This document shows positions 34,965-44,339 of a DNA stretch of 64,000 bases, piece after piece (the stretch's first letter is position 1; each line of letters starts with the position of its first letter). Source of the DNA: Nitrosopumilaceae archaeon (GTDB taxonomy: Archaea > Thermoproteota > Nitrososphaeria > Nitrososphaerales > Nitrosopumilaceae); NCBI GenBank assembly GCA_028279545.1, contig JANQNN010000012.1, forward strand, positions 104,262-168,261, in the 5' to 3' direction. A program made the translations under genes and the position numbers. The notes beneath the pieces are model-generated. The model ran no database searches. It saw only the letters and a list, made by a program, of their open reading frames with translations, and was not told where the DNA came from.

Positions 34965-35813
34965 TCACTTGGATTTTACGTGTACTTTTCTCCATCGTAC
35001 CTCGAGCTTATTTTCCAAGTGCATTTTGGCAGCTTTTAAAAGAGTGGTGGCCTCAAGTTTTTGCCCTTTCATTTTAATCTGTTCTAAGGAATCATTGGGA
35101 TTCACATTAAATGAATCTTGAAAAATAATAGGACCTTGGTCCAGGTTTTCAGTTACATAATGGGAAGTAACACCAATTATTTTTGTCCCTCTTTCATAGG
35201 CTTGTGCGTAAGCCATTGCTCCAGCAAATGCCGGGAGTAGAGAAGGATGAATATTGATAATTCTATTTGGATATCTCCAAACAAAATTAGGAGTAAGTAT
35301 TCTCATGTATCTTGCTAGAACAATTAAATCTATATTGTATTTTTTACAAATTTCAATGATTTTGGATTCAGCTTTTTCTTGATTTTTTTCTTCAATAGCT
35401 ACAAACGGAATTTTTGATTTTTTTGCTAGAGGCTTAAGAGTTTTTTCAGTACCGATGATAACCGAAATATTTCCTTTTAGCGAATTCTTTTTTGAAGCAG
35501 ATAAGATTGTTTCAAGACAATGAGGTTCCTTAGTTACAAATATTGCAATATTTTTTTGTGTGTTGGTTTCATGATGGGTATTGACATCCATCTTTTCTTT
35601 CTTTGCAAGTTTTTGAATTTTAGAATCAAAAATATCTACATCAATACTTTTTGAAAAGGATGCCTCTAGATACATTCCAAAAAGACCTTTTATTACATTT
35701 TGATTTACAGTTTCAATATTTCCTTGCTGCGAGAACACAAAATTAGTAAATGTAGCAACTATTCCCCCTCTGTCCTTTCCAACCACAGTAATCCCAATTA
35801 CAGTTTTTTTCAA
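34965..35813 (-). CDS. purU: Formyltetrahydrofolate deformylase
   Basis: A 282-residue protein with an N-terminal ACT domain (GITVVGKDRGGIVATFTNFV, 7-85) and a formyltransferase-type catalytic domain. Catalytic residues are N187 and H189 in INIHPSLLPAFAG and D225 in LDQGPIIF. It splits 10-formyl-THF into formate and THF, balancing one-carbon pools. The start is TTG at 35813. It lies five bases from the creatininase-family gene in the same direction, so both formate-releasing enzymes share a transcript. Confidence 0.93.
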   Translation of the reverse strand: MKKTVIGITVVGKDRGGIVATFTNFVFSQQGNIETVNQNVIKGLFGMYLEASFSKSIDVDIFDSKIQKLAKKEKMDVNTHHETNTQKNIAIFVTKEPHCLETILSASKKNSLKGNISVIIGTEKTLKPLAKKSKIPFVAIEEKNQEKAESKIIEICKKYNIDLIVLARYMRILTPNFVWRYPNRIINIHPSLLPAFAGAMAYAQAYERGTKIIGVTSHYVTENLDQGPIIFQDSFNVNPNDSLEQIKMKGQKLEATTLLKAAKMHLENKLEVRWRKVHVKSK

Positions 35814-35872
35814 GACTTTTTTCTGTAAATGTTATCTTACTATTAATCATTCACCAGAAAAAAGAGTTGAAG

Positions 35873-35957
35873 TGCGGGAGGTGGGATTTGAACCCACGAA
35901 CTCCTAAGAGATAGGGTCCTAAGCCCTACGCCTTTGGCCAGGCTGGGCGACTCCCGC
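35873..35957 (-). tRNA. tRNA-Leu (anticodon TAG)
   Basis: An 85-base tRNA on the minus strand. The acceptor stem pairs GCGGGAG with CTCCCGC, with discriminator A. The anticodon loop CTTAGGA is closed by TAGGG/CCCTA, giving TAG for CUA codons. The long variable arm (TCTCTTAGGAGTTC) confirms the class II form used for leucine. The T arm is GTGGG-TTCAAAT-CCCAC. The CCA is not encoded and no intron is seen. Confidence 0.96.
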
Positions 35958-36004
35958 AACGAAATTGCCGTTAGACACAAATTTATCTATTATTGAACAA
36001 AAGA

Positions 36005-37354
36005 ATGGCAAAATTTTTTGGAACAAATGGTATTCGTGGAATTTTCAAAGAGGACTTTAATTTGGAATTTATTCATGAGATGACATTATCTATTGCAACG
36101 TATTTCAAAGAAGGGCCAATTCTGGTAGGATATGATGGAAGAGATTCAAGTCCAATCATTGCAAAGATAGTTTGTTCGGCAATAAACTACTGTGGAATTG
36201 ATTGTAACAACGCAGGACTTGTTCCGACACCTTGTCTTGAATATTGTGTAAAAAAATTAGGTTACAAAGGAGGAATGATGATTACTGCATCTCACAATCC
36301 TCCCAAATACAATGGAATTAAACCTGCAGCAGGCGATGGTGTGGAAATTTCTCGAGAAGATGAAATCAAAATTGAAGATATTTACTTTAAAAAAAATTGG
36401 ATGAAAAAACCTGCTAAATGGGGAAAAACAGGAACAGAAAAAAGAGCAATTGAAGCTTATTTTCAGGGGATTTGTTCACATATTGACACTGAGAGAATAG
36501 AAGCTAGAAAATTCAAGGTTGCGTTGGACTTGGGCAATGGAGCCCAAGCAGTAACTGCACCTAAATTTTGTGAAAATCTAGGCTGTGAAATTTTTTTATT
36601 AAATGAAAAAATTGATGGTTCTTTTCCAGGAAGAGGCTCAGAACCAACACCACAAAATTTACAATCTCTTTCTAAAACTGTAATTGAAAACCAGGCTGAT
36701 TTGGGAATAGCCTTCGATGGGGATGGTGATAGAAGTATCTTTTGTAATAACAAGGGTGAAATTCTCACAGGAGATAAATCTGCTTTGGTTTTAGCAAAAT
36801 ACATCTTAAACAAAATCCCAAAATCATTAGTTGTAACCTGCTTGAATTCAGGATCCAGTATTGAAAGTATTGCAGACCAATTCCAATCAAAAGTAATTCG
36901 TACTAAAGTGGGAAGTGTGGAAGTATCCCGAAAAATGGTCCCTACAAATGCTCTGATAGGTTTTGAAGAAAATGGAGGCTTCATGTTTGGTCCCCACAAT
37001 CAAGTAAGAGATGGATTAATGACTTTGGGCCTTATGATGGATATGCTGTCCTCATCCCAAGAATCGCTCTCTCAGAAAATCGATGATCTACCTCCATCCT
37101 ATACTACCAAGGATAAAGTCCATTGTGCCCCCGATGAGGCAAAAAAGTTAATTCAAGCTCTGAGTGCTGAATTTGCAAAGTCAGACACCAAAGACGGAAT
37201 AAAAATAACAAATAATTCAAAAAATTGGGTAATGATTAGACCTAGCGGGACAGAACCAATAATTAGGATTTATGGAGAAGCTGAAACTCAAGAAAATTTA
37301 GACTCTTTGATGTCTGAATATATCCAAAAAGTAAATTCAATCATTTCCAGATAA
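36005..37354 (+). CDS. glmM: Phosphoglucosamine mutase/phosphomannomutase family protein
   Basis: A 449-residue phosphohexomutase. I choose ATG 36005 (MAKFFGTNGIRGIF), the usual start, over the TTG four codons upstream. The phosphoserine is S96 in MITASHNPPKYNG, the magnesium loop is AFDGDGDRS and the phosphate-binding loop is RPSGTEPIIRIYGEA. FGTNGIRG near the start is characteristic of GlmM-type enzymes, which make glucosamine 1-phosphate for UDP-GlcNAc and N-glycans. Archaeal members can be broad in substrate, so the exact sugar is not settled. Confidence 0.9.
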   Translation: MAKFFGTNGIRGIFKEDFNLEFIHEMTLSIATYFKEGPILVGYDGRDSSPIIAKIVCSAINYCGIDCNNAGLVPTPCLEYCVKKLGYKGGMMITASHNPPKYNGIKPAAGDGVEISREDEIKIEDIYFKKNWMKKPAKWGKTGTEKRAIEAYFQGICSHIDTERIEARKFKVALDLGNGAQAVTAPKFCENLGCEIFLLNEKIDGSFPGRGSEPTPQNLQSLSKTVIENQADLGIAFDGDGDRSIFCNNKGEILTGDKSALVLAKYILNKIPKSLVVTCLNSGSSIESIADQFQSKVIRTKVGSVEVSRKMVPTNALIGFEENGGFMFGPHNQVRDGLMTLGLMMDMLSSSQESLSQKIDDLPPSYTTKDKVHCAPDEAKKLIQALSAEFAKSDTKDGIKITNNSKNWVMIRPSGTEPIIRIYGEAETQENLDSLMSEYIQKVNSIISR

Positions 37355-37413
37355 CACTTTTAAAACCAATTACTAGCATGATGGGAATGGAGAATAATAT
37401 CTGAGGGATTTGT

Positions 37414-37800
37414 ATGGGTAAAGCTTATTATGTAAAATTTGAGACTCCGGAAGATCTGGTTAATCCTATTTTAGAGGCAGTGAGAGTTGCTTCTTCTAGT
37501 GGAAAGGTCAAAAGGGGAACCAATGAAGCCACAAAGGCAATAGAACGTGGCACAAGTAAACTAATTGTTATAGCAGAAGATGTAGAACCACCTGAGGTAG
37601 TAGCACATCTTCCAATCCTATGTGAAGAACAGGGAGCAGCATATGCTTTTGTTCCAAACAAACAAGAGTTAGGAAAATCTTTAGGAATTGACATTACATC
37701 TGCCGCTGCAGCAATTTTGGATGCTGGTGATGCACAACACATTGTAGATCAAGTTGTATCATCAATTGCTAAAATTAAAGGTGGTAAGACCGACCAATGA
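37414..37800 (+). CDS. rpl7ae: Ribosomal protein L7Ae
   Basis: A 128-residue protein with the L7Ae signature [20 protein letters not shown], then [19 protein letters not shown]. It binds kink-turns in rRNA, C/D and H/ACA guide RNAs and RNase P. It opens the conserved archaeal operon L7Ae-S28e-L24e-ndk-aIF5B, with the next start overlapping its stop (ATGA at 37797). Confidence 0.97.
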   Translation: MGKAYYVKFETPEDLVNPILEAVRVASSSGKVKRGTNEATKAIERGTSKLIVIAEDVEPPEVVAHLPILCEEQGAAYAFVPNKQELGKSLGIDITSAAAAILDAGDAQHIVDQVVSSIAKIKGGKTDQ

Positions 37801-38009
37801 GTACAACAACAGACGAAATTACTCAATCTGAAATTATTCAAATTGTTGGCCGAACCGGAATAGCTGGCGAAGTAATCCAAGTTAGAGTTAAAGTTCTTGA
37901 TGGCAAAGACCGTGGAAGAATTCTTACAAGAAATGTTAAAGGTTCTGTACGGGTAGGAGAAATCCTTATGCTTAGGGAAACAGAACGAGAAGCAAAGAAA
38001 ATCAAATAG
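37797..38009 (+). CDS. rps28e: Ribosomal protein S28e
   Basis: A 70-residue small-subunit protein with [20 protein letters not shown] and the nearly invariant end [14 protein letters not shown]. It overlaps L7Ae by four bases and is followed 10 bases later by L24e. The identification is secure from the C-terminal motif and the operon. Confidence 0.97.
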   Translation: MSTTTDEITQSEIIQIVGRTGIAGEVIQVRVKVLDGKDRGRILTRNVKGSVRVGEILMLRETEREAKKIK

Positions 38010-38018
38010 GTGAAATAA

Positions 38019-38225
38019 ATGAGTCTTTTAGTTAAACCCTGTAATTTTTGTGACCGTACGGTTGCAAAGGGATCTGGTACAATGTTTGCAAAAAATGATG
38101 GAACAGTTTTATGGTTTTGTTCTGCAAAGTGCAAAAAAAATGCTCTTGAACTAAAACGTGATCCAAGAAAGTTAAAGTGGACAAAAAAATACGTCAAAGG
38201 CGGAATTAAACAAAAGAAACGTTGA
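38019..38225 (+). CDS. rpl24e: Ribosomal protein L24e
   Basis: A 68-residue zinc-containing large-subunit protein: CNFCDRTVAKGSGTMF and WFCSAKCKKNALEL carry the C4 zinc site, followed by RDPRKLKWTKKY. The end overlaps the ndk start by four bases. A fairly standard archaeal L24e in its usual operon position. Confidence 0.97.
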   Translation: MSLLVKPCNFCDRTVAKGSGTMFAKNDGTVLWFCSAKCKKNALELKRDPRKLKWTKKYVKGGIKQKKR

Positions 38226-38623
38226 CCGAGCAAACTCTTTTCATTGTAAAACCCGATGCAGTAGCAAGAAATCTTACTGGAGAAATTATTGCTAGATTTG
38301 AAAGAAAAGGTTTCAAACTTGTAAAACTAAAACTATTTTCATTTTCGAAAGAACAAGCAGAAAAATTTTATGGCGTACACAAAGATAAACCCTTTTTTGG
38401 AGAATTAACATCATTTATCACATCTGGTCCAGTTGTTGTCGCAATAATTGAAGGAAATAATGCAATTGCAACTACAAGAATTATGATTGGTGCAACAAAA
38501 TCATTTGAAGCTGCACCAGGATCAATTCGAGGTGATTTTGGATTAGGATTTACTGACAATATTATTCACGCATCTGATTCCCAAGAAAGCTTTGATCATG
38601 AATCGAGGGTAGCATTTGAGTGA
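38222..38623 (+). CDS. ndk: Nucleoside diphosphate kinase
   Basis: A 133-residue enzyme that phosphorylates nucleoside diphosphates using ATP. It begins at TTG 38222 (TEQTLFIVKPDAVARN). Motifs include RFERKGFKLVKLK, the ATMIG-type loop RIMIGATKSFEAAPGSIRGD and the active-site histidine in NIIHASDSQESF. It lies between L24e and aIF5B in the conserved operon. Confidence 0.97.
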   Translation: MTEQTLFIVKPDAVARNLTGEIIARFERKGFKLVKLKLFSFSKEQAEKFYGVHKDKPFFGELTSFITSGPVVVAIIEGNNAIATTRIMIGATKSFEAAPGSIRGDFGLGFTDNIIHASDSQESFDHESRVAFE

Positions 38624-38629
38624 TTTGAA

Positions 38630-40411
38630 TTGCAAATTCGTCAGCCCATTGTGGCAGTTCTAGGTCATGTAGACTCTGGGAAAACATCTCTTCTTGATAG
38701 AATAAGGGGAACTGGTGTTCAAGGCAGAGAAGCTGGAGGAATAACACAACACATTGGCGCTAGCTTTTTACCAACAGAAACCATTCAGGAAACCTGTGGA
38801 CCATTATACGAAAAACTAGATAAGTCCGAAAGCAAAGTACCAGGCCTTTTGGTAATTGACACTCCAGGACACGAAGTTTTTACCAATCTAAGAGCTAGAG
38901 GGGGTTCTGCTGCAGATATTGCAATCTTGGTGATTGATGTTAACAGAGGTTTCCAGCCTCAAACAAATGAAAGTTTAAAGATTTTACAAAGCAGAAAAGT
39001 TCCTTTTGTTATAGCATTAAACAAATGTGATCAGCTCTCTGGCTGGAGGAAATCAGAAACACCCTTTATCTCAAAGGCAATTAAAGAGCAGGATCAATCT
39101 ATTCAAAATGATCTGGATCAAAAGATCTATGATGTTGTAGGCACCCTTTCAATTTTGGGATATCAATCTGAAGCATTTTATCGAGTAAAGGACTTTAAAT
39201 CAGAAATTGCCATTGTCCCAATATCTGCAAAATCAGGAGTTGGAATTCCTGAACTACTTGCTGTACTTATCGGTTTGACTCAACAGTATTTACAGAAAAA
39301 ACTAGATCAAGAAGAAAAGGAACCAAGAGGAATCGTTCTTGAAGTAAATGATGAAGTAGGATTGGGTCAATCAGCCAATATTATTCTAATTGATGGAAGC
39401 ATAAAAAAAAGTGATTTCATAGTTGTCGCAAAAAGAGATTCAGTAGTAATAACAAAACCAAAAGCAATTCTTCTACCAAAACCCCTTGATGAGATGCGAG
39501 ATCCTAGAGACAAGTTCAAACCTGTAGACGTTGTAAATGCTGCAGCAGGACTAAAAATTGCATCACCTGAACTTGAAGACGTTTTACCTGGCAGTACCCT
39601 TTATGTTGCTTCTAACGAGGATGAAGCAAAAAAATATGCTAAATTAATTGAATCAGAAATGAAATCAGTCTTTGTAGATACAGAGACAAATGGAATTATT
39701 CTTAAATGTGATACAATTGGATCTCTTGAGGCAATTGTTGAGATGCTCCGGCGCTCTCAGGTCCCAGTTTCTAAAGCAGACATTGGCCCTGTTAATCGTA
39801 GAGATGTAATGGAATCAAAGGCCATAAAAGACAATAACCGACATCTTGGAGTAATTCTTGCATTTAATGTTAAAACACTTCCAGATGCAAAAGAAGAGTC
39901 TGAGAATAGCCATATTCGTATCTTTGAAGATAAAATAATCTACAGCTTAATTGATAATTACAATGCTTGGGTTGTAGATGATACAGCACATGAAGAGGAT
40001 GCAATTTTTGCAGAATTTACTCCAATCTCTAAATTTACATTTCTAAAGGGATTTGTATTTAGAAATAACAATCCAGCAGTTTTTGGAATTAGAGTTGATG
40101 TAGGTACACTTAGACATAAAATTTCATTTATGAATAAAGAAGGAAAAAACATTGGAAGGATTCACCAATTACAACACGAGGGAAAGACTGTACCTTCTGC
40201 AAAAGCAGGACAAGAAGTTGCCTGCTCTGTTCAGGATGTCACAATTGGCAGACAAATTTTTGAAGAAGATGTTTTTTACACATTTCCTCCATCTCATGAG
40301 GCTAAGCAACTTTTGGGAAAATATGCACATAAACTCAGCCCCGAGGAAACTGAAGTGTTAAACGAAATTGTAGAAATTCAAAGAAAACGCGATGCTGCTT
40401 ATGCATACTAG
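38630..40411 (+). CDS. infB: Translation initiation factor aIF5B (IF2 homologue)
   Basis: A 593-residue GTPase that joins ribosomal subunits at initiation. It starts at TTG 38630 (MQIRQPIVAVLGHVDSGKT). G1 is GHVDSGKT (12-19), G2 lies in GGITQHIGA, G3 is DTPGHEVF and G4 is NKCD. Domains II to IV follow, ending with the helix-rich domain (EETEVLNEIVEIQRKRDAAY). Length is normal for archaea without the long eukaryotic N-terminus, and no intein interrupts the GTPase motifs. It is the last gene of the L7Ae operon. Confidence 0.97.
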   Translation: MQIRQPIVAVLGHVDSGKTSLLDRIRGTGVQGREAGGITQHIGASFLPTETIQETCGPLYEKLDKSESKVPGLLVIDTPGHEVFTNLRARGGSAADIAILVIDVNRGFQPQTNESLKILQSRKVPFVIALNKCDQLSGWRKSETPFISKAIKEQDQSIQNDLDQKIYDVVGTLSILGYQSEAFYRVKDFKSEIAIVPISAKSGVGIPELLAVLIGLTQQYLQKKLDQEEKEPRGIVLEVNDEVGLGQSANIILIDGSIKKSDFIVVAKRDSVVITKPKAILLPKPLDEMRDPRDKFKPVDVVNAAAGLKIASPELEDVLPGSTLYVASNEDEAKKYAKLIESEMKSVFVDTETNGIILKCDTIGSLEAIVEMLRRSQVPVSKADIGPVNRRDVMESKAIKDNNRHLGVILAFNVKTLPDAKEESENSHIRIFEDKIIYSLIDNYNAWVVDDTAHEEDAIFAEFTPISKFTFLKGFVFRNNNPAVFGIRVDVGTLRHKISFMNKEGKNIGRIHQLQHEGKTVPSAKAGQEVACSVQDVTIGRQIFEEDVFYTFPPSHEAKQLLGKYAHKLSPEETEVLNEIVEIQRKRDAAYAY

Positions 40412-40423
40412 GTTTTGAATTCC

Positions 40424-40825
40424 CTAATTGGAATATTTTTTACAAATCATATGGATTCCAGGAGCTCCCACTGCACCCATCATTTTATCTACAACTTGTC
40501 CTGATTTGAACATGATAAAAGTTGGAATAGATTGAACTCCATATCTCATTGAGATATTTTGATTAAGATCAACATTTACTCTTGCAAATTTTATTTTTGG
40601 ATATTTTTTGTGAAGACTTTCAAAAATAGGGTGCATCATTTTACAGGGACCACACCATTCGGCCCAAAAATCAACTAAAGTAGGATTTTCTGCAGAAACA
40701 ACTTGGTCAAAGTTAGATGCATCAAGGTCTACAATTCCTGGTTCCACTCTTGGTTGATTTTGTTGCCTTAACAACTCTTCCATCTTTTTTTGATTTATTC
40801 TTGCAATTTCAGGGTCTTCTTCCAA
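40424..40825 (-). CDS. Thioredoxin with N-terminal extension
   Basis: A 133-residue thioredoxin with active site WCGPC (57-61) and cis-proline loop (YGVQSIPTFIMF). An N-terminal extension of about 30 residues (EEDPEIARINQKKMEELLRQ) is charged and helical, like that of ribosome- or complex-associated thioredoxins. It is convergent with aIF5B, 12 bases away. It differs from the shorter thioredoxin at 27221. Confidence 0.93.
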   Translation of the reverse strand: MEEDPEIARINQKKMEELLRQQNQPRVEPGIVDLDASNFDQVVSAENPTLVDFWAEWCGPCKMMHPIFESLHKKYPKIKFARVNVDLNQNISMRYGVQSIPTFIMFKSGQVVDKMMGAVGAPGIHMICKKYSN

Positions 40826-40888
40826 TATCCTAAATAAAATTATTCTACTAAAAAATCTATTTCCCTTTCTAGAATCTTAATTTTCTTG

Positions 40889-41047
40889 TTAGTTTTTTCC
40901 AGAATCTATGAAAAGTTCTTCATATCTTTTGGAGTGACAAAATGGACATTCATCAATATATTTTTCAAAACTAACTGAAGTATAGACAATACCACATTGT
41001 CCACAAATTCTAAGATTCCTTGCTAATTTACCCATATTTTGTGTCAT
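40889..41047 (-). CDS. Zinc-ribbon microprotein (52 aa)
   Basis: An ATG-started 52-residue gene: MTQNMGKLARNLRICGQCGI and YIDECPFCHSKRYEELF. The two CxxC pairs (CGQC, CPFC) form a small zinc ribbon. It lies between the secreted-protein gene at 41061 (13 bases away) and the thioredoxin gene, all on the minus strand. The role is unknown. Confidence 0.72.
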   Translation of the reverse strand: MTQNMGKLARNLRICGQCGIVYTSVSFEKYIDECPFCHSKRYEELFIDSGKN

Positions 41048-41060
41048 TTTTTTATCGAGA

Positions 41061-44000
41061 TTAAAACCTAGCTAGCTTTAATTTTTTTATTCTATAAGCA
41101 ACAAGTGCAGGTGCAACAAAATACATTCCAATATTTGCCATGATAATTGCAATACCATAACCTAACATTTCTTCTTCTGAATTCACATCAGCAATTGACA
41201 GAATTGAAAGTGAGGACAACATTGGAGTAATACCAATCTTTACTAATTCTTTAAACAATGGATTCTCTCTTTCATAATCTGCAATGGTTGGGGAAAATGA
41301 ATAGTATATCTGATTAAATCCTTCCATAAAAGAAGAACCACTCTCAGTACTCATTACTTTATTATCACGAATTTCTCTCAAAAATTGAACTTGGGGTGCA
41401 AGCTCAGACCCATATGCTGCAGTAGCAATAAGACATCCACCTCCTCTTGGTTCGTCAACCAACGTGCAAACACCATTAACTAATTCTGTTCCTGCTCCAC
41501 AATTTCCAACTGTGGGTTCTTCTACTTTGGGTTCTTCTAATCCTACTGCTTGGTAAATAGAGTCATACTCTGGGAAATTATCATCAAACCACTCCTTGTA
41601 GGCTGGTTCGTTGTTGTACCTGTCAACATAATGTTGTGGATCTTTGTTTGGATCAACAAATGACGCAAGACCCTTTGGTTCTTCTAATCCTACTGCTTGG
41701 TAAATAGAGTCATACTCTGGGAAATTATCATCAAACCATTTTTTGTAGGCTGGTTCATTGTTATACCTGTCAACATAGTGTAGAGGATCCTTTGTTTGAT
41801 CTACAAATGAGGCTATTCCTAATTCCTTAGGACTTGTGGGTTCAGTTGGTGGCTCTGGTTCAGTTGGTGGCTCTGGTTGTTTATCTGCTATGTTATTTAC
41901 GGTAATTGTGATAGATTCAGTATCTTGCATGGAGCCTGATTTTGCTATAATATCAAATGTATAGGTTCCACTTTGTGTATTATTTGGTGTCCAGGAAAAG
42001 GATCCAGATGTTCTTCCTATAGATGCTCCAATAGGAGCATTACTTCCAAGACTATAACTTACATTATCAATTGATTCAGTGGTTCCAACAATGAAGGTTA
42101 GTCTTTTTTCTTCATTTGTTGCAAAAGATCCTAGAGGTTTGATTTCAAGTACTTCAGTTGGAGCATCAGTAGGAACTCCAGAAGCTTCATTTGATGAACT
42201 ACCAACTCCTACTCCATTAATTGCAGAAACTTTGTAAGTGTATTTTTTATCAGGTGTAAGATCAGTATGTGAATATGTAGTTGCAGTTCCACTATTATCA
42301 TCTATTTCTTCATAGGAATCATCACCTTCCTTGAATTCTATTTTGTATCCTGAAATAGAAGAACCACCATCTGATGGTTTATTCCATGATAAATCTATTT
42401 GAGTTCCAGAAATTACTTTAACTGTAAGTCGTGGTTCACCAGGAAGAGATATTGATGAAGATGTTGGTTCATAAGAATCATCTTTAGGAGTTGCAGTTGC
42501 TGTGTCTGATCTTGGGGTTGAGCCTATTGTGAGAGTTGCACTTACGACATATGAATAAGATTTGTCAGTTTGCAAATTGCTAACTGTGTATGTAGTACTC
42601 CCAGTGGTATCTATTTGATCATAAACTCCATCAGTGATTACTCTTTCAACTACATAACCAGAAACTGATTGGCCAAAAGTGGAAGTAGGTGGAAACCATG
42701 AAAGCTTGATTTTTGAAGGTGAAATTGCAGTAGCAGTCAGTGCAGTGGGGGCTGGAGAATCTTCAGGTTTTTCAGAAACTGTTGTTGAAAAACTGCTTGT
42801 ACCTTGGGAATTAATAGCAGAAATTCTGTATCTATACTGTTCATCACTTAATCCCCCATGAACAAATGTATTTCCATTACTGCCAGTGTTTGCTACTATA
42901 GTTTGCCAAGTCCCCGCACCTTCTCTTGATTCAATCTTGTAGCCAGTTACCTTATCATCAGAATCAGATACATCCCAAGAAAGGAATATTGATGTCTTTG
43001 ATATTGGAGATGCCTTTAGACCAGATGGTTTACTTGGAGCTCCACTTGAACTTCCTCCTGAAGAACCTGAAAGCTCAATTATTTGAATTCTATTGTTTTC
43101 AGTATCTGCAATAAAGAGTAAATCGTCACCTGTGTCTAATACCGCATCTAAAGGACCTTTAAATTCTAAATCATCGTTTCCATCATCTCCAAACTCATCA
43201 ACAAAGCAAATTTCATTTTCTTCATTTGCAAGCTCTGCGCTTCCAGAACAGCTACCATCAACATCAATTATCTGAATTCTTTCATTATCTGTATCTACTA
43301 CATACAAGATATCATTTGAAGAATCTATTGTTAATCCTGAAGGAGACTTGAAATCTCCATCACCTACACCGTTTTTTCCAAACTCATCAACAAAGCAAAT
43401 TTCATTTTCTTCATTTGCAAGCTCTGCGCTTCCAGAACAGCTACCATCAACATCAATTATCTGAATTTGATCATTACCTGAATCTGCAATGTACAAAAAG
43501 TCACTATTAGTATCCAATGCTAATCCTAATGGAGTATCAAATTTTCCTTCTCCATTACCACTTCCTCCAAAATCATCTACAAAACATATGTTATCTGCAA
43601 GATATTCGTCATCAGTAGGATCACAATTTCCATCTACGTTAATTATCTGAATTCGATTGTTATCAGTATCTGCAATGTACAAGAAATCTGTACTGCTATC
43701 AAATGCTAATCCTGAAGGAAAATCAAATGCACCATCACCATTCCCACTTACCCCAAACTTATCTACAAAGCAAATATCATTTTCTTCATTAGCAAGTTCA
43801 GTACTTCCCGAACAATTTCCATCAACATCAATTATCTGAATTCTATCATTACCTGAATCTGCAACGTATAACAAATTGCTTGATGTATCTAGCGCTAAAG
43901 CATTAGGTGAATCAAACTTTCCATCTCCTGTCCCTTGCCCTCCAAACTCATCTACAAAACAAATGTCCTTTGCAAGCTCATCACTTCCAGAACAATCACC

Positions 44001-44231
44001 ATCAACATCAATTATCTGAATTCTATCGTTGTCCTTATCGGCAACGTATAACCAGTTATCTCCTGTATCTAATACCATACTAGAAGGTGCTTTAAAATCT
44101 CCTTCACCTGTACCAAAAGAACCAAAATCAAGAGAAAACGTAGGAGCTGCTAATACATTTTGAGACGAGGCAACTCCGCTCAAAAATAACATTGCACCAA
44201 ATAATAAACAAGTACCTAGTTTAATTCTCAT
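41061..44231 (-). CDS. Giant exported NHL/FN3 protein with DPNKDP repeats and CFI-box C-terminus
   Basis: A 1056-residue exported protein. After a signal peptide (ending VLAAP), six NHL-type beta-propeller blades of about 55 residues each carry LYVADxxNDRIQIIDVDG. A serine/glycine linker follows, then three fibronectin type III domains (about 395-680, each with SGYKIE or SGYVVE) and an Ig-like domain (SFSWTPNNTQSGTYTFDIIAK). Two DPNKDP-type repeats of about 49 residues come next, then the CFI-box domain (CLIATAAYGS near 930) with a terminal membrane span and basic tail. The last 180 bp of coding repeat almost match the gene at 44340. It is probably a surface adhesion or binding protein. Confidence 0.85.
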   Translation of the reverse strand: MRIKLGTCLLFGAMLFLSGVASSQNVLAAPTFSLDFGSFGTGEGDFKAPSSMVLDTGDNWLYVADKDNDRIQIIDVDGDCSGSDELAKDICFVDEFGGQGTGDGKFDSPNALALDTSSNLLYVADSGNDRIQIIDVDGNCSGSTELANEENDICFVDKFGVSGNGDGAFDFPSGLAFDSSTDFLYIADTDNNRIQIINVDGNCDPTDDEYLADNICFVDDFGGSGNGEGKFDTPLGLALDTNSDFLYIADSGNDQIQIIDVDGSCSGSAELANEENEICFVDEFGKNGVGDGDFKSPSGLTIDSSNDILYVVDTDNERIQIIDVDGSCSGSAELANEENEICFVDEFGDDGNDDLEFKGPLDAVLDTGDDLLFIADTENNRIQIIELSGSSGGSSSGAPSKPSGLKASPISKTSIFLSWDVSDSDDKVTGYKIESREGAGTWQTIVANTGSNGNTFVHGGLSDEQYRYRISAINSQGTSSFSTTVSEKPEDSPAPTALTATAISPSKIKLSWFPPTSTFGQSVSGYVVERVITDGVYDQIDTTGSTTYTVSNLQTDKSYSYVVSATLTIGSTPRSDTATATPKDDSYEPTSSSISLPGEPRLTVKVISGTQIDLSWNKPSDGGSSISGYKIEFKEGDDSYEEIDDNSGTATTYSHTDLTPDKKYTYKVSAINGVGVGSSSNEASGVPTDAPTEVLEIKPLGSFATNEEKRLTFIVGTTESIDNVSYSLGSNAPIGASIGRTSGSFSWTPNNTQSGTYTFDIIAKSGSMQDTESITITVNNIADKQPEPPTEPEPPTEPTSPKELGIASFVDQTKDPLHYVDRYNNEPAYKKWFDDNFPEYDSIYQAVGLEEPKGLASFVDPNKDPQHYVDRYNNEPAYKEWFDDNFPEYDSIYQAVGLEEPKVEEPTVGNCGAGTELVNGVCTLVDEPRGGGCLIATAAYGSELAPQVQFLREIRDNKVMSTESGSSFMEGFNQIYYSFSPTIADYERENPLFKELVKIGITPMLSSLSILSIADVNSEEEMLGYGIAIIMANIGMYFVAPALVAYRIKKLKLARF
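41254..41435 (-). repeat. 182-bp near-identical repeat, copy A (partner at 44521)
   Basis: This stretch encodes the CFI-box core of the 1056-residue protein. It matches 44521-44702 at all but about six positions over 182 bp with no gaps. The rest of the two genes is far less alike, so the core is either very recently duplicated or kept alike by gene conversion. Confidence 0.9.
41529..41824 (-). repeat. Tandem DPNKDP-type repeats (2 copies)
   Basis: Two tandem units of about 49 codons encode a pattern of DPxxDPxHYVDRYNNEP, YKxWFDDNFPEYDSI and QAVGL. Close relatives stand three times in tandem at 44805-45240. Units are near-identical at the DNA level, so unequal crossing-over is likely. The N-rich, aromatic, acid-rich unit is not a repeat I can name. 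Confidence 0.85.
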
Positions 44232-44339
44232 CTAGTCATCTCCTAAGGTACTATTTTAATAAATGAGTTTATCAATACTACTACTAATTTGATCAATTCA
44301 GGTTAACCTCAAAAAAACCAAAAAATTTGGATTTTTTTG

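Noticed and set aside
36463..36999. 178-residue ORF antisense to the phosphohexomutase gene
   Set aside because: It is the reverse reading of a well-supported gene, with no domain of its own and no promoter or ribosome site.
37428..37742. 104-residue ORF antisense to L7Ae
   Set aside because: Shadow of a conserved ribosomal protein gene; composition follows the opposite strand.
38630..40411. Intein in aIF5B
   Set aside because: The GTPase motifs are contiguous and the length is normal for an archaeal protein.
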